A DNA stretch of 28,681 bases, from the NCBI GenBank assembly GCA_021151615.1, contig JAGKXA010000030.1, forward strand, positions 1 through 28,681, written 5' to 3'. The position numbers and the translations under genes are program-made. Source of the stretch: Cellvibrionaceae bacterium. Lineage in GTDB: Bacteria > Pseudomonadota > Gammaproteobacteria > Pseudomonadales > Cellvibrionaceae. Shown here piece after piece: positions 1 to 8,397 of this stretch. The notes under the pieces were generated by a model. That model did no database searches, had not been told where the DNA came from, and saw nothing but the letters and a program-made list of their open reading frames with translations. How positions within the stretch are numbered: position 1 is the stretch's first letter; each line of letters starts with the position of its first letter.

Positions 1-220
1 ATTTGATGGAACAACAAAAACTGAGTTGCCGGCAATTGCCAGATGGAACGATTTTGTATTCGGGCAATGTCACTGACTCCACACCTGATGATTCTGTACA
101 TTAGGAACCAGTGCCTGCCATAAGCCACTTTAAAGAATTTATTGCCTAACTAAGTACCAGTGGAACTGATATGAAATTTGCAACATACATCAGCAAGCTG
201 GCTCATATCTTGGAAGATTC
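1..220. other. No supported gene; possible 3' end of an unknown plus-strand gene
   Basis: I see no convincing gene here. On the plus strand one frame is open from the window edge to a TAG at 102-104 and could encode the last 33 residues of a protein (ending TPDDSVH). A second frame is open to a TGA at 74-76. Neither carries a motif I recognise, and so short an open stretch can occur by chance. The terminator at 221-250 would suit a plus-strand gene ending at 104, which is the only contextual support. Confidence 0.3.
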
Positions 221-250
221 AAAACGCCCGCTGAGGCGGGCGCTTTTTTA
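221..250. terminator. Bidirectional rho-independent terminator
   Basis: A 7-bp perfect GC stem (225-231 with 236-242, loop TGAG) is followed by six T on the plus strand (244-249) and preceded by AAAA, so it can work both ways. On the minus strand it lies downstream of the stop codon of the PEP-CTERM remnant (258-260). Its stem is identical to that of the pnp terminator at 1205-1233. Confidence 0.8.
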
Positions 251-257
251 CAGATTT

Positions 258-1197
258 TTATTTTTCTTTTCTTGTGCGCGCCATGAATATTCCAAACACG
301 CCCAGCATGAATAAATACATTGGGGAAGGCTCCAGCACCGGAACTGCTTTAACTGTTGATTCATCAATCAATGCTGATGAACCATCATTCCAATACCCAA
401 TTTGAGCACTACCTAAATTATCTATACAACCGATAATGGCAATTTCAGTGTCGCGAGTTGGAACACAATGCTCCATAAAGCCACGAACACGCGTGCGGTA
501 AAAATAATCGAGCTTTATCGATTCGCCAGCTTTTAAAACTCCAAGGTCCATCTGACCCTGCTGCTGTTGCCACTGATAGCGCCAATGGTTTATCGGACCA
601 TCCGAACTCTGCTCACCGGCAGTCGTGAAAGCATACTCACTGCCTTCAAGATTACCCGCCAACAATCTGAAGTGTTCAAAGCCCCAATTTGAATATCGTT
701 CACCAACAAGTGCACTGCCACCGGAAAACCACAGACTCTCCGTATCATTTAATCGAATGTCCATCATAAACAGAAGGGAAAAATATTCATTGCTGGTTAA
801 CTCAGGCAGCCGATATTCCAATGCTCCAGCATTGATTAGATAATCAAACGTCAGACGCACATCTTCTGATGAATCATTAGTTATGTGAGCGGTGCGATTT
901 ACTTGCAAGTCGTTGGAAAATGAAAACGATTGGAAGGGGCCACTTTCCCATTGAGGATTAAATGGAGCATCGTAAATCCAACTGTGTTTAGCGGACGAAA
1001 CAATAAAGTTTTGTCCTTTCGCGTCGGCTTGAAGCTGATTGCCGACAGAACCACTGGCATCAGCTGATGACGCTCCAAAGTCGCCAGGATAACCATAGTT
1101 TTCTTCGAAGGAACTTTGAGGCCCGAGATAATACTCACGATAAACATCATTGACCTGATGCTGTACATAGGTATCCTGCACGGCTACCAAAAAGTTA
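258..1197 (-). pseudogene. 5'-truncated PEP-CTERM sorting-domain protein
   Basis: The product would be an exported surface or matrix protein anchored through a PEP-CTERM signal. The C terminus shows the expected three parts: an LEPS motif (a variant of VPEPS), a hydrophobic stretch starting PMYLFMLGVFG, and a basic tail RTRKEK. The remainder is rich in aromatic, Asn, Ser and Gly residues, as in secreted beta-rich proteins, but I recognise no named domain. The frame remains open past 1197 into the pnp terminator and pnp itself, so those codons are not genuine. No ATG with a ribosome site lies at the expected start; only TTG or GTG codons near 1175-1187 are available, with no Shine-Dalgarno sequence. 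There is no signal peptide, which PEP-CTERM proteins need for export. I therefore call it a remnant whose 5' end was lost. A short non-exported protein from a TTG codon is less likely. Confidence 0.65.
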
Positions 1198-1204
1198 TAA
1201 GAAC

Positions 1205-1233
1205 AAAAACGCCCGCGAAAGCGGGCGTTTTTG
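1205..1233. terminator. pnp terminator (bidirectional hairpin)
   Basis: A 7-bp GC stem with a GAAA loop (on the plus strand) is flanked by A5 and T5, 20-50 bases beyond the pnp stop codon. On the minus strand the stem is followed directly by a T tract, so it should end the rimP-pnp operon. The flanking A and T runs make it symmetrical. Confidence 0.85.
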
Positions 1234-1254
1234 TTGAGCGTTAATTGCGAAAAA

Positions 1255-3390
1255 TTACTCTTCCGCCGCAGCCTCAGCTGGCGCTGCTGGTGCAGCACCA
1301 GACTCTTCCGCTACTGCTTCCTTGATAGAAAGCTTGATGCGGCCGCGCTGGTCTACGTCCAAACACTTCACTTTAACAACCTGACCTTCTTTCAGATAAT
1401 CGCTCACGTTGTTTACGCGCTCTTCAGCGATTTGAGAGATGTGTACCAAGCCGTCTTTACCCGGCAGGAAGTTAACGAATGCACCGAAGTCCACGATACG
1501 CACCACAGTACCTTCGTAGATTGCTCCGATTTCCGCTTCAGCAACAATACCTTGCACGCGCAGAATTGCCGCTTGCAGCGCTTCGTTGTTATCGGCGTAA
1601 ATTTTTACGGTACCGTCATCATCGATATCGATTGAAGATTGAGTCTCTTCGGTAATTGCACGAATAGTCGCACCGCCTTTACCGATGATGTCGCGGATTT
1701 TGTCCGGATGAATTTTGATAGTTTCAAAACGCGGAGCATTTTCGCTAACCGCAGTGCGCGATTTAGCGAGAACCTTGTTCATCTCGCCGAGAATATGCAG
1801 GCGCGCGGCCAGAGCTTGCTCCAGAGCGATTTCCATAATCTCTTCAGTGATACCTTCAATTTTGATATCCATTTGCAGTGCAGTTACACCGCTGGTAGTA
1901 CCGGCCACTTTAAAGTCCATATCGCCGAGGTGATCTTCGTCGCCGAGAATATCGGTCAGAACCGCAAAGCCTTCCGGCTCTTTCACCAGACCCATGGCGA
2001 TACCCGCTACTGGCGCCTTCAGCGGAACACCAGCATCCATCAACGCCAATGAAGATCCGCACACAGAAGCCATAGAGCTTGAGCCGTTGGATTCAGTAAT
2101 CTCACTTACTACACGCAAGGTATAAGGGAAATCTTCTTGCGTTGGCAGAACAGATTGCACACCGCGCTTAGCCAAACGACCGTGACCGATTTCGCGACGA
2201 CCAGTGGCGCCCATGCGACCACACTCACCCACAGAGAAAGGTGGGAAGTTGTAGTGCAACATGAAGGCTTCTTTTTTCTCGCCTTCGAGGAAATCGATAA
2301 TTTGTACATCGCGCGCATTGCCCAAGGTTGCAACAACCAGTGCCTGGGTTTCACCGCGAGTAAATAATGCCGAACCGTGCGCTTTTGGTAATACACCCAC
2401 TTCTACCGAAATCGGGCGCACAGTTTTGTTGTCGCGGCCGTCGATACGTGGCTCATTGGCAACAATGCGTGAACGCACCAAACGGTATTCGTAGTTACCG
2501 AATTCGCCTTTTACTTCATCCGCAGTAAAGCCAGAAGTTTCTGTTACCAACTCGGCAACCGCCTGGCTGCGCAATTCATCCAAACGATCATAACGCTTGG
2601 CTTTGTCAGTAATACGATAAGCCATACCGATTGAATCGCCAAAGCTGCGCGCAATGGCATCTTTCAAGGGTTGGTTTACAGCAGGTGCCTGCCACTCCCA
2701 ACGCGGTTTGCCTGCATCGCGAGCCAATTCAGCACACGCCTGAACTACCGCTTGCAATTCCTGGTGAGCATAGAGAACGGCGCCGAGCATAATATCTTCC
2801 GGCAATTCTTTTGCTTCGGATTCAACCATCAATACCGCATCTTTGGTACCGGCAACCACCATGTCCAACTCGGAAGTTTCGAGTTGTTTATAGCTTGGGT
2901 TGAGGATGTAACCTTCTTCTTGCGTGTAGCCTACGCGTGCACCGCCGATTGGACCGTTAAATGGAATACCGGAAATCGCAAGGGCTGCTGATGTACCGAT
3001 CATAGAAATGATATCGGGATCTTGCTTTTTATCGGTAGAAACAACGGTACAAATCACCTGTACTTCGTTGAAGAAACCTTCCGGGAACAGCGGGCGAATT
3101 GGACGATCGATCAAACGCGAGGTCAGGGTTTCTTTTTCAGAAGGACGACCTTCACGCTTGAAATAGCCACCAGGAATACGGCCAGCGGCATAAGCTTTTT
3201 CTTGATAATGCACAGACAATGGGAAAAAGTCCTGGCCTGCTTTTGCTTCTTTTGCACCAACAACGGTACAAAGTACAGACACTTCACCCATGGTTGCTAA
3301 TACTGCACCGGTTGCCTGACGGGCAATACGGCCAGTTTCGAGGGTTACGGTTTGGTTGCCGTATTGGAATTTCTTAATAATCGGATTCAC
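1255..3390 (-). CDS. pnp: Polyribonucleotide nucleotidyltransferase (PNPase)
   Basis: Phosphorolytic 3'-5' exoribonuclease that degrades mRNA to nucleoside diphosphates, working as a trimer and often with RNase E in the degradosome. The 711 residues match the family's usual length. The order is RNase PH domain 1 (about 5-140), helical linker (about 145-260), RNase PH domain 2 (about 310-510), KH domain with a DIIGKGG core (about 555-610) and S1 domain (about 620-693). The segment GDEDHLGDMDFK carries the metal-binding aspartates D486 and D492. The start is GTG, chosen because the protein aligns from MNPIIKKFQYGNQTV and an AAAGGA lies 7-8 bases upstream. The tail is Ala/Glu-rich. It is the last gene of the operon, 253 bases behind rpsO, with stem-loops in its leader that may serve post-transcriptional control. 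Confidence 0.98.
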   Translation of the reverse strand: MNPIIKKFQYGNQTVTLETGRIARQATGAVLATMGEVSVLCTVVGAKEAKAGQDFFPLSVHYQEKAYAAGRIPGGYFKREGRPSEKETLTSRLIDRPIRPLFPEGFFNEVQVICTVVSTDKKQDPDIISMIGTSAALAISGIPFNGPIGGARVGYTQEEGYILNPSYKQLETSELDMVVAGTKDAVLMVESEAKELPEDIMLGAVLYAHQELQAVVQACAELARDAGKPRWEWQAPAVNQPLKDAIARSFGDSIGMAYRITDKAKRYDRLDELRSQAVAELVTETSGFTADEVKGEFGNYEYRLVRSRIVANEPRIDGRDNKTVRPISVEVGVLPKAHGSALFTRGETQALVVATLGNARDVQIIDFLEGEKKEAFMLHYNFPPFSVGECGRMGATGRREIGHGRLAKRGVQSVLPTQEDFPYTLRVVSEITESNGSSSMASVCGSSLALMDAGVPLKAPVAGIAMGLVKEPEGFAVLTDILGDEDHLGDMDFKVAGTTSGVTALQMDIKIEGITEEIMEIALEQALAARLHILGEMNKVLAKSRTAVSENAPRFETIKIHPDKIRDIIGKGGATIRAITEETQSSIDIDDDGTVKIYADNNEALQAAILRVQGIVAEAEIGAIYEGTVVRIVDFGAFVNFLPGKDGLVHISQIAEERVNNVSDYLKEGQVVKVKCLDVDQRGRIKLSIKEAVAEESGAAPAAPAEAAAEE

Positions 3391-3420
3391 TCTTTTATCC
3401 TTTCTTTTTCAATTTAATTT

Positions 3421-3566
3421 GCGTTCGGCTTTTCATTACATGAACGCGCCTTCTTCATACACTTCATTTACAGCTTTGAATTTATCTACAACAAATTTGG
3501 TTCAATCATCAATGCGGTAAATACATCCTGTCAGTGCGGTAATGTTGTGCATGCTCTCACTACCGC
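3421..3566 (-). promoter_or_regulatory. pnp leader with two candidate stem-loops
   Basis: The 253-base gap between rpsO and pnp contains two inverted repeats. One pairs 3536-3544 with 3558-3566 (9 bp on the minus-strand RNA, one of them a G-U pair; 13-base loop). The other pairs 3421-3426 with 3442-3447 (GCGTTC/GAACGC), about 30 bases ahead of the GTG start. A further copy of TGCGGTAA at 3513-3520 could compete for the 3558-3566 arm. In E. coli the pnp leader folds into hairpins cut by RNase III, and PNPase then represses its own mRNA. Equivalence here is inference from position and fold. Confidence 0.4.
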
Positions 3567-3604
3567 GTTTCCCTAAAAATCTTTCGCTAAAATACTGGTA
3601 CTGA

Positions 3605-3634
3605 AAATAAAAGTGCCCGCCAATTGGCGGGCAC
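3605..3634 (-). terminator. Terminator or processing hairpin after rpsO
   Basis: A perfect 9-bp palindromic stem (3613-3621 with 3626-3634, loop AATT) is followed on the minus strand by CTTTTATTTT. It begins 9 bases after the rpsO stop codon and would end part of the transcript before pnp. Its position matches the rpsO terminator known in E. coli. Confidence 0.8.
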
Positions 3635-3643
3635 AGTACACAC

Positions 3644-3913
3644 TTAGCGACGCAGACCCAATTTTTGGATCAGAGCAACGTAGCGTGAAGAGTCTTTACC
3701 TTTCAGGTAATCCAGCAACTTACGACGGGAGTTAACCATGCGGATCAAACCGCGACGTGAGTGATGGTCAGCCTTGTGGTCAGCGAAGTGGCCTTGCAGC
3801 TTGTTGATGTTGACAGTCAACAGCGCTACCTGAACTTCTGGCGAGCCAGTGTCGCCTTCCGCTTGTTGATACTCTTTAACGATTGCAGCTTTTTCAGAAG
3901 CACTCAGTGCCAT
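3644..3913 (-). CDS. rpsO: 30S ribosomal protein S15
   Basis: Primary-binding protein of the 30S platform, contacting the central domain of 16S rRNA and helping to form bridge B4 to the 50S subunit. The 89 residues are the universal bacterial length. The family signature is plain: GDTGSPEVQVALLT near residues 20-33, DHHSRRGL near 48-55, and RRKLLDYLK near 63-71, ending KLGLRR. The ATG is preceded by GAGGAAA at a good distance. It sits between truB and pnp, as in E. coli and Pseudomonas. S15 represses its own translation in E. coli through a pseudoknot at its start site. I cannot establish the same fold here by eye. Confidence 0.98.
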   Translation of the reverse strand: MALSASEKAAIVKEYQQAEGDTGSPEVQVALLTVNINKLQGHFADHKADHHSRRGLIRMVNSRRKLLDYLKGKDSSRYVALIQKLGLRR

Positions 3914-3936
3914 GATGTTTTCCTCAATTAATATGC

Positions 3937-3978
3937 CGAAAAATTACAGCCCGCCCGTGCATATTTACAGGTGGGTTG
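3937..3978 (-). terminator. Candidate attenuator between truB and rpsO
   Basis: The minus-strand RNA can form an imperfect hairpin of about 11 bp (3947-3978, two mismatches, stem rich in CCC/GGG) followed by TAATTTTTC. It ends about 25 bases before the rpsO start codon. It could end part of the upstream transcript or take part in S15 control. The mismatches keep confidence low. Confidence 0.35.
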
Positions 3979-4062
3979 TTGCGTTGATTATCGCCACCAA
4001 AGGGGATGTCAACGCGGCCTTTTTACCCTGCCGATCACTCGGTGAGGTAAAGCTTGCGCCAA

Positions 4063-5052
4063 TCAGGCCTCGTTAGCCGAGCGATTGGCAATAATTCGTT
4101 TGGGGGCGACACGACCATCGTCAGTGATCTCACCCAGCCCCAGAAATGCGCGGGGCGATTGATCGGTTTCTGCACAAAAGACGCGCACAATAGCAGCTTG
4201 TGGGGCAATCCGGTAGATCTGCGGGTGCATGACCGGATTACCCAGACGAAAGTAGTAGGCACTATTGGCAGCCAGCTCCACTTTTGGCAGGGTTGCGACA
4301 GGGGCGTCTGCGCCCAACAAATGACGATCCAGTGCAGTATAGGCGGCATCCTCGCCTTGTTCTGCCAGAACCCGTTCAAACTCCGTCTGCAGCTCATCAA
4401 GACTAATGCATTGACTCTCATCGAACAGGCCAGCCAGTGAGCGATGCAGGGTTTTCACGTGGGCACCGCAACCCAGCGCATTACCCAAATCTACCGCAAT
4501 CGAGCGGATGTAAGTGCCTTTGCTGCAGAGGATATCCAGCTCAACCTCGGCCTGCTCACCCGGGCGAAATGCCAGAATATCGATTTTAAAAATAGTCACA
4601 GGACGTGGCTCGCGCTCCACCTCAACACCCTGGCGCGCCATCTTATAGAGCGGCTGACCATTGAGCTTAAGCGCGGAGTACATAGGGGGGACTTGCAGGA
4701 TATCACCCAGCAGTGGTTTCAACGCAGCTTCCACTTGCTCGTGGGTAACCGCCGCCGCGGAAACCTGGGCAATAACTTCGCCATCGGCATCGCAAGTATC
4801 CGTCGCCACACCCAATTGAATACAGGTGCGATAACCTTTGTCGGCATCGAGCAAAAACTGGGAGAATTTGGTTGCTTCGCCAAAGCAGAGCGGCAAAACA
4901 CCGGTCGCGAGTGGATCCAGCGCACCGGTATGGCCCGCCTTTTCCACAAAGAATAGGCGTTTGGCGCGCTGCAATGCGTGGTTGGAAGTCATACCTGCGG
5001 GTTTATTCAATAACAATACGCCATCTACCGGGCGGCCTTTCTTGCGCGCCAT
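4063..5052 (-). CDS. truB: tRNA pseudouridine(55) synthase
   Basis: Isomerises U55 in the T-loop of elongator and initiator tRNAs to pseudouridine. The TruB signature is complete: LLLNKPAGMTSNHAL (residues 13-27), HTGALDPLATGVLP (41-54) with catalytic D46, then FSQFLLDADKGY and the GTYIRS motif in the core. A PUA-like C-terminal region binds the tRNA. Its 329 residues are slightly more than the 314 of E. coli TruB. The ATG shares one base with the TGA of rbfA (TGATG), so translation of the two is very likely coupled. The product acts on the same initiator tRNA encoded at the head of this operon. Confidence 0.97.
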   Translation of the reverse strand: MARKKGRPVDGVLLLNKPAGMTSNHALQRAKRLFFVEKAGHTGALDPLATGVLPLCFGEATKFSQFLLDADKGYRTCIQLGVATDTCDADGEVIAQVSAAAVTHEQVEAALKPLLGDILQVPPMYSALKLNGQPLYKMARQGVEVEREPRPVTIFKIDILAFRPGEQAEVELDILCSKGTYIRSIAVDLGNALGCGAHVKTLHRSLAGLFDESQCISLDELQTEFERVLAEQGEDAAYTALDRHLLGADAPVATLPKVELAANSAYYFRLGNPVMHPQIYRIAPQAAIVRVFCAETDQSPRAFLGLGEITDDGRVAPKRIIANRSANEA

Positions 5053-5468
5053 CAGTGTTGCTCGCCCTTGTCGCTATCAGTTGACGGCTCGTCATCGTGC
5101 TGATGAAGACTATCTTCTTTCATTGCGCGATCAATCAATGAGGACAATGCCTGGCCTTTGATCGAGGTTTTGTCATAGATAAATTGCAGCTTGGGCACGG
5201 TGCGCATGCTCAACTCTTTCGCGAGAAAGGTGCGTAAAAAGCCACCGGCTTTATTCAGGATGGCTGCGGCCTCCAGACTTTGCTTTTCATCGTCCACACC
5301 AACAAACGTGACGTACACTTTGGCAAAAGCCATATCGCGAGTGACAGTAACTTCATTGATATTCACCATACCAATGCGTGGATCGCGAATTTCAGCCGGA
5401 ATCACGTGCGCCAGTAAACGCTGGATCGCATCGGAAACCCGATCTGAACGGGTAAATTCTCTTGGCAT
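5052..5468 (-). CDS. rbfA: 30S ribosome-binding factor A
   Basis: Binds the maturing 30S subunit near the neck and is needed for processing the 5' end of 16S rRNA and for growth in the cold. The 138 residues are typical. The KH-type fold is recognised from RVSDAIQRLLAHVI, EIRDPRIGMVNINEVTVTRDMA and the end of the core LPKLQF-like segment (here VPKLQFIYD). The last 25 residues are acidic, His-rich and probably disordered. AGAGG lies about 11 bases before the ATG. The start codon falls only about 30 bases after a strong hairpin at 5498-5523, which could modulate its expression relative to infB. Confidence 0.97.
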   Translation of the reverse strand: MPREFTRSDRVSDAIQRLLAHVIPAEIRDPRIGMVNINEVTVTRDMAFAKVYVTFVGVDDEKQSLEAAAILNKAGGFLRTFLAKELSMRTVPKLQFIYDKTSIKGQALSSLIDRAMKEDSLHQHDDEPSTDSDKGEQH

Positions 5469-5489
5469 GCGCCATTAACCTCTTTAAAA

Positions 5490-5523
5490 ATAACAAAGCC
5501 CCACCCCCTCGCAGGGGTGGGGC
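5490..5523 (-). terminator. Hairpin with T-rich tail between infB and rbfA
   Basis: A perfect 10-bp stem of mostly G-C pairs (5498-5507 with 5514-5523, 6-base loop) is followed on the minus strand by TTTGTTATTTTT. It lies inside the operon, 18 bases after the infB stop codon and just before the rbfA ribosome site. It has the form of an intrinsic terminator, but since rbfA follows at once it is probably a partial terminator or an mRNA-stability element. Confidence 0.65.
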
Positions 5524-5541
5524 ATAGGTTTTACGCCAGAC

Positions 5542-8343
5542 TTAGAGCTGACGTGCCACCTCTTTCACTTCGTAAACTTCGATCTGATCGCCGACTTTAA
5601 CGTCGTAGTTCTTCACGCCGATACCGCACTCGAAGCCGTTACGCACTTCGCTGACGTCATCTTTAAAGCGACGCAATGATTCCAGTTCGCCGGTGAATAT
5701 AACTACGTTGTCGCGCAGTACGCGGATTGGTTTGTTGCGGTACACGGTACCCTCAACCACCATACAGCCGGCCACTTGACCAAACTTGGGCGAGTTGAAC
5801 ACTTCGCGCACGTTGGCAATACCCACGATGGTTTCCACACGCTCCGGATCCAACATACCGCTGAGTGCAGCTTTCACCTCATCCAGCAATTGGTAAATGA
5901 TGCTGTAATAGCGAATATCCACACCTTCGGTTTCTGCCAAACGACGGGTAGAACCATCAGCACGTACGTTGAAACCAACGATGATAGCGCCGGAGGTAAT
6001 CGCCAGGTTCACATCGTTCTCAGTGATTCCACCGATACCGGAAGAAATCACATTCACCTGCACCTCATCGTTACCGATATCAGCCAGTGATGCCTGGATT
6101 GCTTCAAGCGAGCCACGTACGTCAGCCTTAACAACAACAGTCAGTGTCTTCTTCTGGCCAGCTTCCATATTGGAGAACATGTTCTCCAGTTTCGCTGCCT
6201 GGAAGCGGGCAAGCTTCTCTTTACGCTCTTTCTCGGCACGGAATGCTGCGACTTCGCGCGCTTTGCGCTCGTCGTCCAGCACCACGAAATCATCGCCAGC
6301 GCTGGGTGGCGCATCCAGACCCAGGATTTCCACCGGCGTGGATGGGCCAGCTTCCTTCACCTGCTCACCACGCTCGTTCGACATTGCACGAACACGACCG
6401 TAGCTTTGACCTGCAAGGAGCAAATCACCTTGTCTCAGAGTACCCTGCTGTACCAACACAGTCGCTACAGTACCGCGGCCCTTATCAACACGTGATTCAA
6501 TCACTACACCTTTAGCAGCCGCATTGCTAACCGCAGTCAGCTCCAACACCTCAGCTTGCAAGGAAATCGCTTCCAACAGCTCGTCGATACCTTGACCAGT
6601 ATGTGCAGACACCTGGATAAACTGGGTGTCACCGCCGTAGTTTTCCGGGATAACACCCTTAACTACCAATTCATTTGTCACACGATCCGGATCGGCAGAT
6701 GGCTTATCGCATTTGTTGATAGCTACCACGATAGGCACATTTGCAGCTCGCGCATGCAGAATCGCTTCTTCGGTTTGCGGCATAACACCATCATCAGCAG
6801 CAACCACCAGGATCACCACGTCAGTGGCTTTGGCACCACGGGCGCGCATGGCGGTAAACGCGGCGTGACCCGGGGTATCCAGGAAGGTGATTTCACCGCG
6901 CGACGTAGTTACGCGATAAGCACCAATATGCTGGGTAATACCACCGGCTTCACCCGCCGCCACCTTGGCTTCGCGGATGTAGTCGAGCAACGAGGTTTTA
7001 CCATGGTCAACGTGGCCCATTACGGTTACGACTGGCGCACGGGTAGTCAGCTCACCTTCGGTTTCCAGAGACTTCTCGAGCGCATGCTCGATATCGTTCT
7101 CGCTCACGAGGTTAGCCTTGTGACCCAACTCTTCCACGATCAACACCGCAGTGTCCTGATCGATAGATTCGTTCATAGAGGCCATTACGCCCATTTTCAT
7201 CAGGCGCTTTATCAGCTCGTTCACTTTAATAGTGAGGCGCTGGGCCAATTCGGTTACAGCGATAGTTTCTGGAACGTCAACTTCATGCACGATTTGGGTC
7301 GTCGGTTTCTTAAAGGCGTGTTTGTTGGTTTTCTTGTGGTGTGCACGGATATGACTGCGGCGAGCCAATACATCGCTGTCTTCCCCATCCTCTGCCACAA
7401 AATCAAGTAAATCGATCTTGGCGGCTTTTTTCGGGCCAGCTGCACCTTTCTTAACAGCTTTGCCCGCACCGCGCTTGCCACCGCGATCGCCACTCTCATC
7501 ATCATCATCTTCACTGCGGTGGTGATGACTCTTTTTGTGACCATGGCCGTGGCGGGTATCTTCTTTATCAGCAGGTGGCGCTACAACGGCCACGGCTGGC
7601 TTGCCTTTAGCCGCAGGTTGCTGACGCGCATCCGGCTTGGCATTTTTGTTTGCCGCTGGTGCTGCGGCTTTTTCCGCAGGTTTATCATTACGCGGTTGGC
7701 GACGTGCTTCTTCAGCAGCACGCTTGGCCTCTTCACGCTGTTTCAGCTCCGCTTGACGCGCAGCTTCTTCCGCCTGACGGCGCTCGATAGCAGCGCGACG
7801 CTTCTCTTCAATACCATCCGTAAAAGAGATACGGTGAGAATGGGTTTCTGCTGCGGGAGCTTCCGCCGCTGACTCTTGTTCGGCAACTACGGGCACAGGT
7901 TCAGCAACAACCACTGGTTCAGGCTCAACCACAATCTCTGGCTCAGGCTCCACCGGGGCGGCTACCGGCTCTGGTACCACCAATTCAATTTCCGGCTCAT
8001 GCTCCGGCTCATGCTGTTCAGCAACAGCGGATTCTGCCACTTCATCCTCGCGCTTGATGTAGGTACGTTTCTTACGCACTTCAACATTCACGGTTTTCTT
8101 TGCATTACCCGTACCGGTTTTAATGGTGGTCGTAGTTTTGCGCTGCAAAGTAATCTTCTTTGGCTCTAAAGCGGCTTCGCCGTGGCTGCTTTTCAGAAAG
8201 GCGAGCAAGCGTTGCTTCTCGTCATCCGACACTTTCGCTTCTGCATTTTTGTGCTGCAAACCAGCTTCTTGCATTTGCTTGAGCAAACGCTCGACTGGCG
8301 CACCTATCGATTTGGCGAGTTCATTAACAGTTACTTCTGCCAT
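5542..8343 (-). CDS. infB: Translation initiation factor IF-2
   Basis: GTPase that places fMet-tRNA on the 30S subunit and promotes 50S joining. At 933 residues it is the long enterobacterial-type form (E. coli 890). The order is an N-terminal IF2N domain (1-55), a long charged linker rich in Pro-Glu-Val, Ala and Arg (about 100-330), a second IF2N-like segment (about 355-405), the G domain, and the C-terminal domains that bind fMet-tRNA. GTP motifs are GHVDHGKT (443-450), DTPGH (489-493), NKCD (543-546) and SAH (579-581). The linker contains a His cluster (HGHGHKKSHHH, 265-275) next to an Asp/Glu run, which is unusual. GAGGAAA precedes the ATG. It lies 54 bases behind nusA. Confidence 0.98.
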   Translation of the reverse strand: MAEVTVNELAKSIGAPVERLLKQMQEAGLQHKNAEAKVSDDEKQRLLAFLKSSHGEAALEPKKITLQRKTTTTIKTGTGNAKKTVNVEVRKKRTYIKREDEVAESAVAEQHEPEHEPEIELVVPEPVAAPVEPEPEIVVEPEPVVVAEPVPVVAEQESAAEAPAAETHSHRISFTDGIEEKRRAAIERRQAEEAARQAELKQREEAKRAAEEARRQPRNDKPAEKAAAPAANKNAKPDARQQPAAKGKPAVAVVAPPADKEDTRHGHGHKKSHHHRSEDDDDESGDRGGKRGAGKAVKKGAAGPKKAAKIDLLDFVAEDGEDSDVLARRSHIRAHHKKTNKHAFKKPTTQIVHEVDVPETIAVTELAQRLTIKVNELIKRLMKMGVMASMNESIDQDTAVLIVEELGHKANLVSENDIEHALEKSLETEGELTTRAPVVTVMGHVDHGKTSLLDYIREAKVAAGEAGGITQHIGAYRVTTSRGEITFLDTPGHAAFTAMRARGAKATDVVILVVAADDGVMPQTEEAILHARAANVPIVVAINKCDKPSADPDRVTNELVVKGVIPENYGGDTQFIQVSAHTGQGIDELLEAISLQAEVLELTAVSNAAAKGVVIESRVDKGRGTVATVLVQQGTLRQGDLLLAGQSYGRVRAMSNERGEQVKEAGPSTPVEILGLDAPPSAGDDFVVLDDERKAREVAAFRAEKERKEKLARFQAAKLENMFSNMEAGQKKTLTVVVKADVRGSLEAIQASLADIGNDEVQVNVISSGIGGITENDVNLAITSGAIIVGFNVRADGSTRRLAETEGVDIRYYSIIYQLLDEVKAALSGMLDPERVETIVGIANVREVFNSPKFGQVAGCMVVEGTVYRNKPIRVLRDNVVIFTGELESLRRFKDDVSEVRNGFECGIGVKNYDVKVGDQIEVYEVKEVARQL

Positions 8344-8397
8344 TGTTTTTCCTCAGGGATTCTATTCGTTGCCTAGGGGTTCGCTTGTGGCTCACAC

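Noticed and set aside
899..1168. Minus-strand open frame of 89 codons inside the PEP-CTERM remnant
   Set aside because: It lies in another frame of a reading frame that has a coherent PEP-CTERM end, and its composition and lack of a ribosome site suggest a shadow.
6556..7410. Long plus-strand open frame (284 codons) opposite infB
   Set aside because: It is antisense to the IF2 G domain and linker, which are certain. GC-rich codon bias on one strand often opens the complement; there is no ribosome site or recognisable motif.
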